A DNA stretch of 64,000 bases, from contig JBJMTV010000040.1 of NCBI GenBank assembly GCA_045811525.1, forward strand, positions 1-64,000, given 5' to 3'. The notes under the pieces are model-generated. The model made no database searches and was not told the origin of the DNA. It worked only from the letters and a program-made list of their open reading frames with translations. Numbering within the stretch: position 1 is the first letter of the stretch; each line of letters opens with the position of its first letter. The DNA is from VAZQ01 sp045811525. Its GTDB lineage: Bacteria; Pseudomonadota; Alphaproteobacteria; Rhizobiales; Xanthobacteraceae. A program made the position numbers and the translations under genes. Below, piece by piece: positions 33,339-41,162 of this stretch.

Positions 33339-34322
33339 CTACTGCGCGTCCATGCCGAGCTCTTGCACCAGAGAGCGCCACCGCTCCTGCTCGGAGCGAA
33401 TGAAGACGGCCGTCGATTCAGGCGAGCCGGCGTCGCTGACCCCCAGCCCTAGCGCCAAAGCGCGCTGGCGGATCTCAGTCGACTTGAATGCCGCATCGAT
33501 GTCGCGGTTGAATCGCTGCGAAATTGATGCAGGCGTCCCGGCCGGCGCCACCACAACGAACCAACCGTCGATTCGGAAACCAGGGAGCGTTTCGGCAATG
33601 GTCGGAAGCTCTTCCAGCCCGGGAAAGCGGCGATCAGAGCTGATCGCGATCCAGCGCAGCTTTCCTGATTTCACAGCCCCTGCTACCGGGGGCACCGATC
33701 CGACCATCAGCTGCGTGGTTCCCGCCATTGTGTCCTGCGCCATCTGTGGACTTGATCGGTAGGGTACCTCCACCATGCCGATCTGGCCGCGCTTGTTGAG
33801 GAGCCTGCCGGCGGCCACGCCGAATCCGCTGGTGGCATCGACGGCGTAGGAAAGCTTGCCAGGATTGGACTGGCCGTACGCGATCAGTTCCGGAACGGTT
33901 TTGATCGGCAGATCGGGATTTACGGTCACCACCATCGGACCCCGATCGCACACCATCGCGACTGCAGCAAAATCCTTGGTGGGATCGTACGGCAGCGACT
34001 TGAAGAGATACATGTTGGAAGAGAGCAGCGAGGCGGGCGCCAATAGAAACGTGTAGCCGTCCGGTTCGGCGCGTGCGGTCGTCTGGGCACCAAGAAAGCC
34101 CGACGCGCCCGGCATGTTTTCGACGTAAACCGGCTGTCCGAGGCTTTGCCCCACCGCGCTCGTGAGCATCCGCGCCATGATGTCGACAGCGTGACCCGGC
34201 CCGGTCGGAACAATCAGCCTGACTGGGCGGGCGGGCCAAGTCTCAGCCGAAGCTTCGGCGGCAAGTACGAGCAGGGCAGCGATACAGAGGGCAGCGAGAA
34301 TGCGCGATATAAGTCGTGCCAT
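33339..34322 (-). CDS. Bug/TctC-family tripartite tricarboxylate transporter binding protein
   Basis: A 327-residue periplasmic binding protein. Signal peptide LAALCIAALLVLAAEASAE is followed by the family opening TWPARPVRLIVPTGPGHAVDI, then GQPVYVENMPGASGFLGAQTTARAEPDGYTFLL, GKLSYAVDATSGFG and LPGFRIDGWFVVVAPAGTP. Bug proteins bind carboxylated organic molecules; no TctA/TctB membrane partners are near. It lies 11 bases after the monooxygenase-like gene, in the same direction, and opposite the Rieske oxygenase genes, so an aromatic acid ligand is plausible but unproven. Confidence 0.9.
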   Translation of the reverse strand: MARLISRILAALCIAALLVLAAEASAETWPARPVRLIVPTGPGHAVDIMARMLTSAVGQSLGQPVYVENMPGASGFLGAQTTARAEPDGYTFLLAPASLLSSNMYLFKSLPYDPTKDFAAVAMVCDRGPMVVTVNPDLPIKTVPELIAYGQSNPGKLSYAVDATSGFGVAAGRLLNKRGQIGMVEVPYRSSPQMAQDTMAGTTQLMVGSVPPVAGAVKSGKLRWIAISSDRRFPGLEELPTIAETLPGFRIDGWFVVVAPAGTPASISQRFNRDIDAAFKSTEIRQRALALGLGVSDAGSPESTAVFIRSEQERWRSLVQELGMDAQ

Positions 34323-34333
34323 GCCGTGAAGCA

Positions 34334-34681
34334 CTACGCCGCGGCCGCGCGGGTGACTGCCGGCACCGGGGGCTCGGTATAGATCACCTCTCCGCCCGGA
34401 TTTTGCGTGACCGCGAAGGTCGTGAAATACTCGATCTCGGGATAGGTGCCGTAGCGCGCAAGGATGCCTTCAAGCCACGGACCTTGATAAAACGCCTTGG
34501 CGTCCGCCAGTGACTCCCATTGGTAGACACCCCCGGCAGTGCCATTCTCGCTCCAGATGAATTGCTTACGGACGAGTCCCTTCTGTCCGGCGAAGCCCGG
34601 CGCAATCTTGTGAAAGTGCGAGAGGCACTCGTTGCGGCCGATGCTCGCTGGAAGCTTGTAGCGTACAATAGCGGTGATCAC
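34334..34681 (-). CDS. Small monooxygenase-like protein (YdhR/ABM ferredoxin-like fold)
   Basis: A 115-residue protein with the dimeric alpha-beta-barrel pattern of YdhR and antibiotic-biosynthesis-type monooxygenases: ITAIVRYKLPASIGRNECLSHF, VRKQFIWSENGTAGGVYQWESLADAKAFYQG, then PEIEYFTTFAV. The start is GTG at 34681, decided by a strong GGGAGGAG six bases upstream that lies inside the longer open frame. The Bug protein gene follows after 11 bases. It may act on, or protect from, products of the divergent ring-hydroxylating oxygenase. Confidence 0.72.
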   Translation of the reverse strand: MITAIVRYKLPASIGRNECLSHFHKIAPGFAGQKGLVRKQFIWSENGTAGGVYQWESLADAKAFYQGPWLEGILARYGTYPEIEYFTTFAVTQNPGGEVIYTEPPVPAVTRAAAA

Positions 34682-34953
34682 GGGTTCTCCTCCCATATGG
34701 CTGCTGGTCTGACGCGGTGACATGACCGGGTCGGGATGCTCAATGCCTCGTCAATTGTTAGCACGCCGCGGCGCAACAGCTCAAATGGCTGGGAATAGAA
34801 CCAAGTTTAGAAGTGATCCGGATGCAGCCGCCAGTCAGAACATGGTGACGCGCCCTCGGCAGCGAACGGAAAATAGTTGCGCCGCGCGCTCATTGTTTAC
34901 AGCAGTGTTTTCGTCGATAGTTCAGCCGAACAATCGCATGCGGAGATCGAGTG

Positions 34954-35451
34954 ATGCTTGCACCGCGTTCCGATGTCGCCCTCGACGAGGCGGAAAGACT
35001 GATCTATTTGGAGGGCGAGTTGCTTGATGACTGGCGGCTGGATGACTGGCTCAAGCTCTACACTGACGACATGACCTATCTCGTGCCCACTCCGGGTATG
35101 CCGATCGACTGCTCGCCCGAAACCAGCCTGTTCCTGATCAACGATGATCGATTTCGGATGGAGAGCCGGGTCAAACGCCTGAAAAAGAAGACGGCACATT
35201 CGGAATATCCGCATTCAACCACAGTGCACATGTTCTCGAACCTGCGCATTGCCGCCCAGGACACGAACGGGACGCACGTGCACGGCGTCTTCAATGTCTC
35301 GCGCTATCGGGACGGCATCACCGACGTGTTCCGCGGTCGTATGCGCTATCACCTCGTGAAGCAGGGCGACGACGTGCTCGTTCGCTACAAGCGCTGTGAC
35401 CTTGGCATGGACGAGCTCGTGCCGCAGGGGCGGCTCACCATTATCCTTTAG
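34954..35451 (+). CDS. Ring-hydroxylating oxygenase, small (beta) subunit
   Basis: A 165-residue protein of the SnoaL-like cone fold found in Rieske dioxygenase beta subunits. Family features are EAERLIYLEGELLDDWRLDDWLKLYTDDMTYLVP, NDDRFRMESRVKRLK and HMFSNLRI, then DVFRGRMRYHLVKQGDDVLVRYKRCDL. A GTG three bases upstream is an alternative start. It precedes the alpha subunit by 38 bases, and the two probably form an alpha3-beta3 enzyme that dihydroxylates an aromatic ring. Substrate unknown. Confidence 0.88.
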   Translation: MLAPRSDVALDEAERLIYLEGELLDDWRLDDWLKLYTDDMTYLVPTPGMPIDCSPETSLFLINDDRFRMESRVKRLKKKTAHSEYPHSTTVHMFSNLRIAAQDTNGTHVHGVFNVSRYRDGITDVFRGRMRYHLVKQGDDVLVRYKRCDLGMDELVPQGRLTIIL

Positions 35452-35489
35452 CATTGGAGCAAGGTGCTACAGCTCGGAGCAGGACCCCC

Positions 35490-36854
35490 ATGGACCAACA
35501 GATCGCGGGCTCCCTTGAAGTGAAGATGGACAAGGCGGCGGGCACCTTTCTCGTGTCTCGCCGCGTCTTCACGGACCAGAACATCCTGGAACTGGAGCAT
35601 GCCAAAATATTCGAGCACTGCTGGCTGTATTTCGGGCATGACAGCGAGCTGGGGGAGCCCGGCTCGTTCCTCACCCGGACGGTCGCCGGTCGCGATTTCA
35701 TCTTCAATCGCGACAGCCGCGGCCAGGTGCATGTCTTCTACAATCTCTGCACGCATCGTGGCGGCCGGGTCTGCCGCGAGAAGTCAGGCAAAGCCAGCGT
35801 GTTTCAGTGTTTCTACCACGGCTGGGTGTTCGGCACCGACGGCGGGCTGCGCGGCATTCCGCAAGAAGGTGCCTATCCCGAGGGGTACAAGAATCCCAGC
35901 CGCGGCCTCGTCGCGGTGCCCCGGCTTGAGCAGTATCGTGGCTTCTGGTTCATCAATCTGGATGCGAACGCGATGACGCTCTCCGACTACCTCGCTGGCG
36001 CGAAGGAGTATCTCGACGATATTGTCGACCAGTCCGAAATAGCCATGAGCATCGTGCCGGGCGGACAGAACTTCCAGGTCGATGCCAACTGGAAGCTGTG
36101 GCATGAGAACGGCATGGATCCATTCCATGTGCACAGCGTGCATTCGACATATTTCGAGTACTCGGCTGACGTAACCAAAGCCGGGAAAGACCGTGCCAAT
36201 GCGCAAGGAGTGTCGACTGCGGAGTTCGATTCCAAAGCGAGCGCCGAGGTCATGATGAAGGGGCGCTATAACGCGCTGATGCAGACCAAGACCAAGTTCG
36301 AATTCGACCTCGGCAACGGCCACATGGCCTACAACTATCCGTCCATGCATGGCCGGCCCTTTGCACAGTGGCATCCGAGCTGGGATGTAAAATACAAACC
36401 GGAGCTGGAGCGGCTGTTCGAGCGCACCGTCGAGCGCGTCGGCGCCGAGCGCGCCAAGCGTATGGCGCAGTACGACCATCACATTCTGATATTCCCCAAC
36501 CTCGCCATCGTCGACAATCACGGCATCATGATTCGAACCTATTTCTCCAAGCAGCCGGACCAGATGCTGGTGCAGAGCTGGACCATTGCTCCGCAAGAGG
36601 AGGCACCCGAGATCCGGAAGCTGCGGCTCTACAGCTACATGGATTTCCTCGGGCCGGCCGGTTTTGGCACCCCCGATGACGTCGAAGCGATCGAGGCGGC
36701 GCAACGCGGCTACAGGGGCGCGGAGGATTACGGTGGCGTGAACGATATTTCGGCTGGTGTAGCCCCTAAGGACCCGACCAATTTCCTCAAGCATGGGGAC
36801 GAAGGCCGCATGCGCGTGTTCTGGACCAAGTGGCAAGAATACGTGTCGCGTTGA
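35490..36854 (+). CDS. Rieske ring-hydroxylating oxygenase, large (alpha) subunit
   Basis: A 454-residue catalytic subunit. The Rieske [2Fe-2S] ligands are Cys87, His89, Cys107 and His110 (YNLCTHRGGRVC, VFQCFYHGW). The mononuclear iron site is in ENGMDPFHVHSVHSTYFEY, with Asp210, His213 and His218. The ATG at 35490 is chosen because GGAGCAGG lies just upstream; the open frame before it is not conserved. The alpha-beta pair lacks a ferredoxin and a reductase nearby, so electrons must come from components encoded elsewhere. It likely starts degradation of an aromatic carboxylic acid or similar compound. Confidence 0.92.
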   Translation: MDQQIAGSLEVKMDKAAGTFLVSRRVFTDQNILELEHAKIFEHCWLYFGHDSELGEPGSFLTRTVAGRDFIFNRDSRGQVHVFYNLCTHRGGRVCREKSGKASVFQCFYHGWVFGTDGGLRGIPQEGAYPEGYKNPSRGLVAVPRLEQYRGFWFINLDANAMTLSDYLAGAKEYLDDIVDQSEIAMSIVPGGQNFQVDANWKLWHENGMDPFHVHSVHSTYFEYSADVTKAGKDRANAQGVSTAEFDSKASAEVMMKGRYNALMQTKTKFEFDLGNGHMAYNYPSMHGRPFAQWHPSWDVKYKPELERLFERTVERVGAERAKRMAQYDHHILIFPNLAIVDNHGIMIRTYFSKQPDQMLVQSWTIAPQEEAPEIRKLRLYSYMDFLGPAGFGTPDDVEAIEAAQRGYRGAEDYGGVNDISAGVAPKDPTNFLKHGDEGRMRVFWTKWQEYVSR

Positions 36855-36958
36855 GCCACACGTCAGTAGGCTTCGGCATCCTACATTCTCAGTGAGACTT
36901 GCCAGACGACGTAACGATTGCGTAAGCCCTTGAACGGGATTAGGTAGTGGCTCTCAAG

Positions 36959-37032
36959 GGCCACGTGGCGGAGTGGTTACGCAACGGTCTGCAAAACCGT
37001 GTACTCCGGTTCAATTCCGGACGTGGCCTCCA
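36959..37032 (+). tRNA. tRNA-Cys (GCA)
   Basis: A 74-base cloverleaf with acceptor stem GGCCACG/CGTGGCC, discriminator T and encoded CCA. The anticodon loop CTGCAAA carries GCA between stems ACGGT and ACCGT, and the T-arm is TCCGG-TTCAATT-CCGGA. All four arms can be drawn. Confidence 0.95.
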
Positions 37033-37112
37033 CTCCCGGTCGGTGCCGGTCTGAATTCCCGCTTTGCAGGGGGCATGCTCTTTGTTATAGCCGGACGCGC
37101 GCTTGCGCATGC

Positions 37113-37187
37113 TCCCCGGTAGCTCAGCGGTAGAGCAACCGGCTGTTAACCGGTTGGTCGATGGTTCGAATCCGTCCCGGGGAGCCA
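37113..37187 (+). tRNA. tRNA-Asn (GTT)
   Basis: A 75-base cloverleaf with acceptor stem TCCCCGG/CCGGGGA, discriminator G and encoded CCA. The anticodon loop CTGTTAA gives GTT between CCGG arms, and GGTTCGAATCC forms the T-loop. It follows tRNA-Cys by 80 bases in the same direction. Confidence 0.96.
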
Positions 37188-37210
37188 GCAACTTCAAAGC
37201 TTTAGAGTGA

Positions 37211-37306
37211 GTGACTGACCCTCGTCTGCCGGATCGTTCCCCTGTGGACATTCTGAAGCACAATCTGGTCGATCCGGCTGATCCTTACAAATGGGGAGCC
37301 GCTTAG
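37211..37306 (+). CDS. Possible 31-residue protein after tRNA-Asn
   Basis: A GTG-initiated frame ending in TAG and reading VTDPRLPDRSPVDILKHN followed by LVDPADPYKWGAA. The composition is protein-like, with DP and charged residues, but the ribosome-binding site is weak. Its TAG abuts the GTG of the next small frame with no gap. I do not recognise it. Confidence 0.3.
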   Translation: MTDPRLPDRSPVDILKHNLVDPADPYKWGAA

Positions 37307-37471
37307 GTGCGCTTCGTCGGCGCCATCTCCTTGGTCACCGGCGTAGCCGGTGCAACGATTCCAATCTTTCAGTGGGGCGAACCATGGGGTTACCTGCTCT
37401 CGTTCGCCCTCTGCATCATCGTCGGCGTCGCTCACAATTGGGTTCTTGCAAACGAGAAAATTTCAAAGTGA
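37307..37471 (+). CDS. Possible 54-residue membrane protein
   Basis: A GTG-initiated frame reading VRFVGAISLVTGVAGATIPI, then FQWGEPWGYLLSFALCIIVG and VAHNWVLANEKISK. Two hydrophobic segments are separated by a Trp/Pro turn, like a small two-span membrane protein. It begins directly after the stop of the 31-residue frame, suggesting translational coupling. The pair lies between tRNA-Asn and the phasin terminator. Confidence 0.4.
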   Translation: MRFVGAISLVTGVAGATIPIFQWGEPWGYLLSFALCIIVGVAHNWVLANEKISK

Positions 37472-37508
37472 GCAGAACTGACGCGACTTGGGGTCAGGCT
37501 AAAAGCGA

Positions 37509-37538
37509 GCGCCGGGGTTTTAAAAATGACCCCGGCGC
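37509..37538 (-). terminator. Hairpin terminator downstream of the phasin gene
   Basis: GCGCCGGGGT and ACCCCGGCGC form a perfect ten-base-pair stem around a ten-base A/T-rich loop. On the minus strand the stem is followed by a short T run (TCGCTTTT). It lies about 70 bases after the phasin stop and could also end the convergent small frames. Confidence 0.6.
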
Positions 37539-37605
37539 GGTGTGCTGCAGATGCACCCCAGGGTCGACAGCCTTCAGGCGGTGCCGACCCGTCTTCGTCT
37601 CGTGG

Positions 37606-38007
37606 CTAGCTGTTCTTGCCAAACCCGTGCTCGAATACTTTGCCCATGCCGGCCTGCAGAGGTCCTGCGGCGTCGCTGGTAAGTTTTTGAGCCGACGCAG
37701 TGAGATGCTGAGCCTGCTCGGTAAAAGTTTCCCACTGCTTGCGCGCGTGGGTGACCGATAACTCCAAATACTCCGACGGAGATTGGGCACGTGCGAGCCG
37801 GCGGGCAAAGTCAAACGCGGCGTTCATGTTGTTCTGAGCCAGCTCAATGACTTGCAGATTGAATTCCACTGCACCGTTGGAGGCAGTCCGGTACGAGTCC
37901 TGCATTGCTTTGGCACCTTCCGTAGCGCCTGCTTTCGTCTTGTCGATTGTCTCCTTGGCGTATTCGCTTCCCTTCTGGGCGAAGTTACGCGCTGCGTTGT
38001 CGGCCAT
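37606..38007 (-). CDS. Phasin family protein
   Basis: A 133-residue amphipathic helical protein of the phasin type, which coats polyhydroxyalkanoate granules. Features are EYAKETIDKTKAGATEGAKAMQDS, EFNLQVIELAQNNMNAAFDFARRLARAQSPSEYLELSVTHARKQWETF and TASAQKLTSDAAGPLQ. The ATG at 38007 is preceded by GGAG at a good distance; the frame upstream is not conserved. It is probably a single-gene unit with its own terminator. Confidence 0.88.
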   Translation of the reverse strand: MADNAARNFAQKGSEYAKETIDKTKAGATEGAKAMQDSYRTASNGAVEFNLQVIELAQNNMNAAFDFARRLARAQSPSEYLELSVTHARKQWETFTEQAQHLTASAQKLTSDAAGPLQAGMGKVFEHGFGKNS

Positions 38008-38177
38008 GGTCAAGTCTCCGTCGAGGTTGTGAGGAAAAGTTGTGTTGCGAGTGGCACTCGGTACATGCGTGGGTAAACGTGCACGGCGGCCTGGGCAAGG
38101 CTGCAAGCTGCCGTTTGTGGGGCGATGAAGATTTCGGGTGGACGTGCATCGAGAATAAGCGAGTTCTGAAGTTTGAA

Positions 38178-38357
38178 CTAGGCCGGGCCCTTGCCATCCC
38201 GTGGAGATGGCGGTGCTGCGGTGGCATCCAGGTTGTGGGCTGCCGCAAGATAGCTTGCCGCCATATCCCGCAGCACGATTGCGGCCCAGCCTCCGGTCCG
38301 TTCGGCCAGATCGAGGCAACAATCCGCCTGAAGGCGGTAATACCGCACGTTCAGCAT
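38178..38357 (-). CDS. Small hypothetical protein (YYRLQAD...LA type)
   Basis: A 59-residue protein from the ATG at 38357: LNVRYYRLQADCCLDLAERT, then LRDMAASYLAAAHNLD and a Pro/Arg tail. The YxRxQA-xCLxLA...LRxMAxxYxxxA pattern is familiar from short helical proteins repeated in Bradyrhizobium genomes, of unknown function. It is isolated between the phasin gene and the DoxX gene. Confidence 0.5.
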   Translation of the reverse strand: MLNVRYYRLQADCCLDLAERTGGWAAIVLRDMAASYLAAAHNLDATAAPPSPRDGKGPA

Positions 38358-38427
38358 GAAGGACCCGGTGTGAGCCAACCCCACTTGCTCGTTAACTTTT
38401 GAACGAGTGTCTGGTTCCAGACAGAGA

Positions 38428-38868
38428 CTAACTTTTAAGCTGCGAGCGACCCAGGATCACGTCAGGCACCATCCGCCGCCCCGCCAGCACGGAATCGAGC
38501 GACCAGGCTCCGGCGCCGCGGGCCCAGAGCACAAGGAAGGCCCCGGCGAGCGCGAGATCCTTCTCGAGCTGGACGACCTGGCTGCGGTTGCTGAAGTTCG
38601 CATGAAACACAACAGCAGCAAGGGCGCAAAACCCAGCAAGCGCGGCAGCGCCCCAACGCGTGCGCCAGCCGATAATAATCATCGCTCCGGCGCCAAGCTC
38701 GAGCGCAATCGCCCCTGGCAGCAGCACGGGGGGCATCCCGAACGCAGCCATATAGCGGAGTGCCCCCGCGTAGTCGCCAAGCTTGCTGCTCGCTTCGAGG
38801 ACGAACAGCAGGCCGAGGAGCATACGGCCGGCGAGCTCGGCGCCGTTGCCCAGATCATGGCGCGCCAT
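38428..38868 (-). CDS. DoxX family membrane protein
   Basis: A 146-residue, four-span membrane protein of the DoxX/SURF4 type. Spans are near AGRMLLGLLFVLEASSKL, MPPVLLPGAIALELGAGAMIIIG, WGAAALAGFCALAAVVFHA and EKDLALAGAFLVLWARG. The family includes thiosulfate:quinone oxidoreductase subunits, but most members, like this one, have no known role. A second DoxX protein is encoded at 48528. Confidence 0.85.
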   Translation of the reverse strand: MARHDLGNGAELAGRMLLGLLFVLEASSKLGDYAGALRYMAAFGMPPVLLPGAIALELGAGAMIIIGWRTRWGAAALAGFCALAAVVFHANFSNRSQVVQLEKDLALAGAFLVLWARGAGAWSLDSVLAGRRMVPDVILGRSQLKS

Positions 38869-38952
38869 GCGAACCTCCGAAGGCTGGATGGGTCCCCACC
38901 CGGGCGTTCCGTCTCGACAGTGTGACTACCGCCAAAGCGATAGCCGCCGCTC

Positions 38953-39402
38953 TCATTGTGTTTTCGTATCTGCCTGACTGATCGCCTGCTGCAGATCCTC
39001 GAGCTCTTCACAGCCCTGGGGGCAGAGCACCTTGAGCTTGGCTTCGTTCTGGCGAGCACGCCCGAGCTCGCCGACCTGGACGTACAGCTCGCCGGAATAT
39101 TCGAGAGCGCCCTTGTGGTTGGGATCGAACTCGAGCGCCTTCGTGTAGAACGTCCTCGCTTTTGCGATGTCACCACTTTTGCGCAGGCTGAACCCCAGGA
39201 GGTTATAGACATCCGCGTGCTGAACGCCGCGATCGATCATGCCATTGAGGTCAGCGACGGCCCCTTGATAGTGGCGCGCCTTGATTTTGGCCCGCACGGC
39301 TATGAGGTCCAGCGGATCGCTCGAGGTAATCGTGTCCACCGCGAATGCCGGCGACCCCGCCCCAAGCAGCATAATGACGAGAATTGTTCGCAGCTCTTTC
39401 AT
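38953..39402 (-). CDS. Periplasmic TPR protein
   Basis: A 149-residue exported protein: signal KELRTILVIMLLGAGSPAFA, then TPR helices AVRAKIKARHYQGAVADLNGMI, HADVYNLLGFSLRKSGDIAKARTFYTKALEFDPNHKGALEYSGELYVQVGE, and a tail with KVLCPQGCEELEDLQQAI in which two cysteines could form a disulfide. The ATG at 39402 follows GGAGA. It lies 26 bases after the metallo-beta-lactamase-fold gene, in the same direction, and is probably co-transcribed with it under the ECF-type promoter. Confidence 0.8.
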   Translation of the reverse strand: MKELRTILVIMLLGAGSPAFAVDTITSSDPLDLIAVRAKIKARHYQGAVADLNGMIDRGVQHADVYNLLGFSLRKSGDIAKARTFYTKALEFDPNHKGALEYSGELYVQVGELGRARQNEAKLKVLCPQGCEELEDLQQAISQADTKTQ

Positions 39403-39428
39403 GGCTGTATCTCCTGCCAATCTTGTGC

Positions 39429-40394
39429 TCAGAGAGTCTCGGGGACGAAGGCGTAGCCGGCGCCGTCTTTCGCGAATACGCCTGAGCCGGGGAAGGGAAA
39501 ATGCGCGCCGCAGACCCGCAGCTTGTCGGCCACGATCCGGTCAAGCAGCTTGCGCCGCGTCACAACAGCGGTCGGGCCATCCTGATCGTACGCGCCCTGC
39601 CATTCCGGATGCGGAGCGAGCAGCGCCGGCACATAGGCCGTATCGTTCGAAAGCATGAGCTGCTGATTGGCTGATGAAACCACAAAGACCGAATGACCCG
39701 GCGTATGACCGGGCGCGTGGAGGAGCTGAATGCCGGGGACAACCTCTTTTTCCCCTTCAATCAGGCGGAAGTTCTTCCAGCTCGGGAACACAGTGTTGAT
39801 GCGCTGACCGAGCGCGCGACGCGCTTCCGGCAGCTTCTCGACCCGACCCGGCTCGGTCCACCAGCGATACTCATCAGCGTTTACGATGAGCTCCGCGTTT
39901 GGGTAGACCGGCTTGTTCGTGCCTTTCTCCATCAACCCGAAAATGTGATCAGGGTGAAAGTGCGAGATGAGAATGGTGCTGATGCTTGCCGGCTCGATAC
40001 CGGCCGCCCGCATGCTGCCCATCGCTCCCGTTGCGGTCGGCTGCCATTGCGCACCGGAGCCGGCGTCGATCATGATGTGCTTTCCATTCATGCTCAGCAC
40101 CATCACCGTGAGCGGGATCGACACGTAGTCGGTCGTCAGCCCGGCCTTGCCCAGCGCCTCCTTCGTTTCCTCGACTGAGGCGTTCTTCATGAAACCCGGA
40201 TCGTGTGGCTTGGCCCATATTCCGTCGTAGAGTGCCGTCACGTCGACCGAGCCCACCTTGTACCTGTGGAAGCGGTTGAGTGGGGCGGCCGGGGTTTGTG
40301 CGAAGGCGGCGGGGATGGCGAGCTTGCCAGCGAAGCCGAAAGCAGACGCGAAAGCCGATGAGATCACGAAGTCGCGGCGGGACAAGCGGGCCAT
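39429..40394 (-). CDS. Tat-exported metallo-beta-lactamase-fold hydrolase
   Basis: A 321-residue zinc hydrolase. From the ATG at 40394 it starts MARLSRRDFVISSAFASAFG, a twin-arginine signal cleaved after AFAQ. The metal site is ISHFHPDHIFGL (HxHxDH), with a later His in LLHAPGHTPGHSVFVV and AHFPFPG. The arrangement resembles lactonase-type MBL proteins, but the substrate is unknown. It is divergent from the ECF sigma gene; both sides of the intergenic region carry the same GGAATAAA-N16-TCT motif. Confidence 0.87.
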   Translation of the reverse strand: MARLSRRDFVISSAFASAFGFAGKLAIPAAFAQTPAAPLNRFHRYKVGSVDVTALYDGIWAKPHDPGFMKNASVEETKEALGKAGLTTDYVSIPLTVMVLSMNGKHIMIDAGSGAQWQPTATGAMGSMRAAGIEPASISTILISHFHPDHIFGLMEKGTNKPVYPNAELIVNADEYRWWTEPGRVEKLPEARRALGQRINTVFPSWKNFRLIEGEKEVVPGIQLLHAPGHTPGHSVFVVSSANQQLMLSNDTAYVPALLAPHPEWQGAYDQDGPTAVVTRRKLLDRIVADKLRVCGAHFPFPGSGVFAKDGAGYAFVPETL

Positions 40395-40459
40395 CAATGG
40401 TCTCCTTGGATGCAACGCTTCCGGAGTGAATGGGAGATGCGGGGCGTGCCTGATTGAGC

Positions 40460-40487
40460 AGATTCACCGGCTCGCGCTTTTATTCCC
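40460..40487 (-). promoter_or_regulatory. ECF-type promoter for the MBL-fold gene
   Basis: On the minus strand, GGGAATAAAA (40487-40478) is followed by a spacer and TCT at 40462-40460. Counted from GGAATAAA the spacer is 16 bases and ends in GAA. The same elements with the same spacing lie upstream of the sigma gene on the other strand. The -10 is about 65 bases from the MBL start codon. Confidence 0.6.
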
Positions 40488-40531
40488 GCTCCGGCCCGGC
40501 TTCGCCGCAAAATGAATTTTCTCGCGCTGCA

Positions 40532-40561
40532 GGAATAAACCGCTATGACGCGGAATCTAAA
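40532..40561 (+). promoter_or_regulatory. ECF-type promoter for the sigma/anti-sigma operon
   Basis: GGAATAAA at 40532-40539, a 16-base spacer ending in GAA, then TCTAAA at 40556-40561. It lies about 40 bases before the sigma ATG. Identity with the divergent motif suggests the sigma factor transcribes its own operon and the MBL-TPR genes. Confidence 0.6.
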
Positions 40562-40601
40562 TATCTGAGCTGCGCCAGCTAACTCGTCTGGACTGACCTT
40601 G

Positions 40602-41162
40602 ATGATGTCTTCGCGAGAGTTCGAGCTCCAGTCGCTCCCCCATCTGGAGGCGGCGTACAACCTGGCCTATTGGCTGGTGCGAGACCGTGACGACGCCCAG
40701 GACGTCGTGCAGGACGCCTATTTGCGGGCGTTCCGCGCCTATGCGAGCCGGACCGGCGAGGACATAAGGCCCTGGCTTCTCACCATCGTGCGCAATGTTG
40801 CATACCGCTGGCTGTCCGTGCGCAAACGCTCTGCAAACGTGATCTCGTTGGACGGGGCGCTATCCGGCCGGGACAACGAGCACGAGCACCCGCTGCAGGT
40901 GCCGAGCGACGAGCCCTCGGCCGAGGACCTGCTGGTCAGCCGCGCCGATCAGAGCATGATGCGCGCCGCGCTTGCGGAGCTTCCGCCGATGTTCCGCGAG
41001 GTGATCGTGCTGCGAGAGCTCGAAGGCCTCACCTATCATCAGATCGCACTGGTGACGCAGGCGCCGCTCGGTACGGTGATGTCACGCCTGGCCCGTGCCC
41101 GCGACCAGCTCCGGGAGAGCCTCCGGGTTCTGCTCGCGAAGGAGATCAAGAATGCGCTGTGA
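40602..41162 (+). CDS. ECF-family RNA polymerase sigma factor
   Basis: A 186-residue sigma-70 relative with only regions 2 and 4. Region 2 shows YNLAYWLVRDRDDAQDVVQDAYLRAFRAYASRTGEDIRPWLLTIVRN. Region 4 shows LPPMFREVIVLRELEGLTYHQIALVTQAPLGTVMSRLARARDQLRE. Two adjacent ATG codons (40602, 40605) could start it. The next gene, a zinc-finger anti-sigma factor, begins within its last 11 bases. The promoter-like motif upstream suggests autoregulation. Confidence 0.93.
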   Translation: MMSSREFELQSLPHLEAAYNLAYWLVRDRDDAQDVVQDAYLRAFRAYASRTGEDIRPWLLTIVRNVAYRWLSVRKRSANVISLDGALSGRDNEHEHPLQVPSDEPSAEDLLVSRADQSMMRAALAELPPMFREVIVLRELEGLTYHQIALVTQAPLGTVMSRLARARDQLRESLRVLLAKEIKNAL

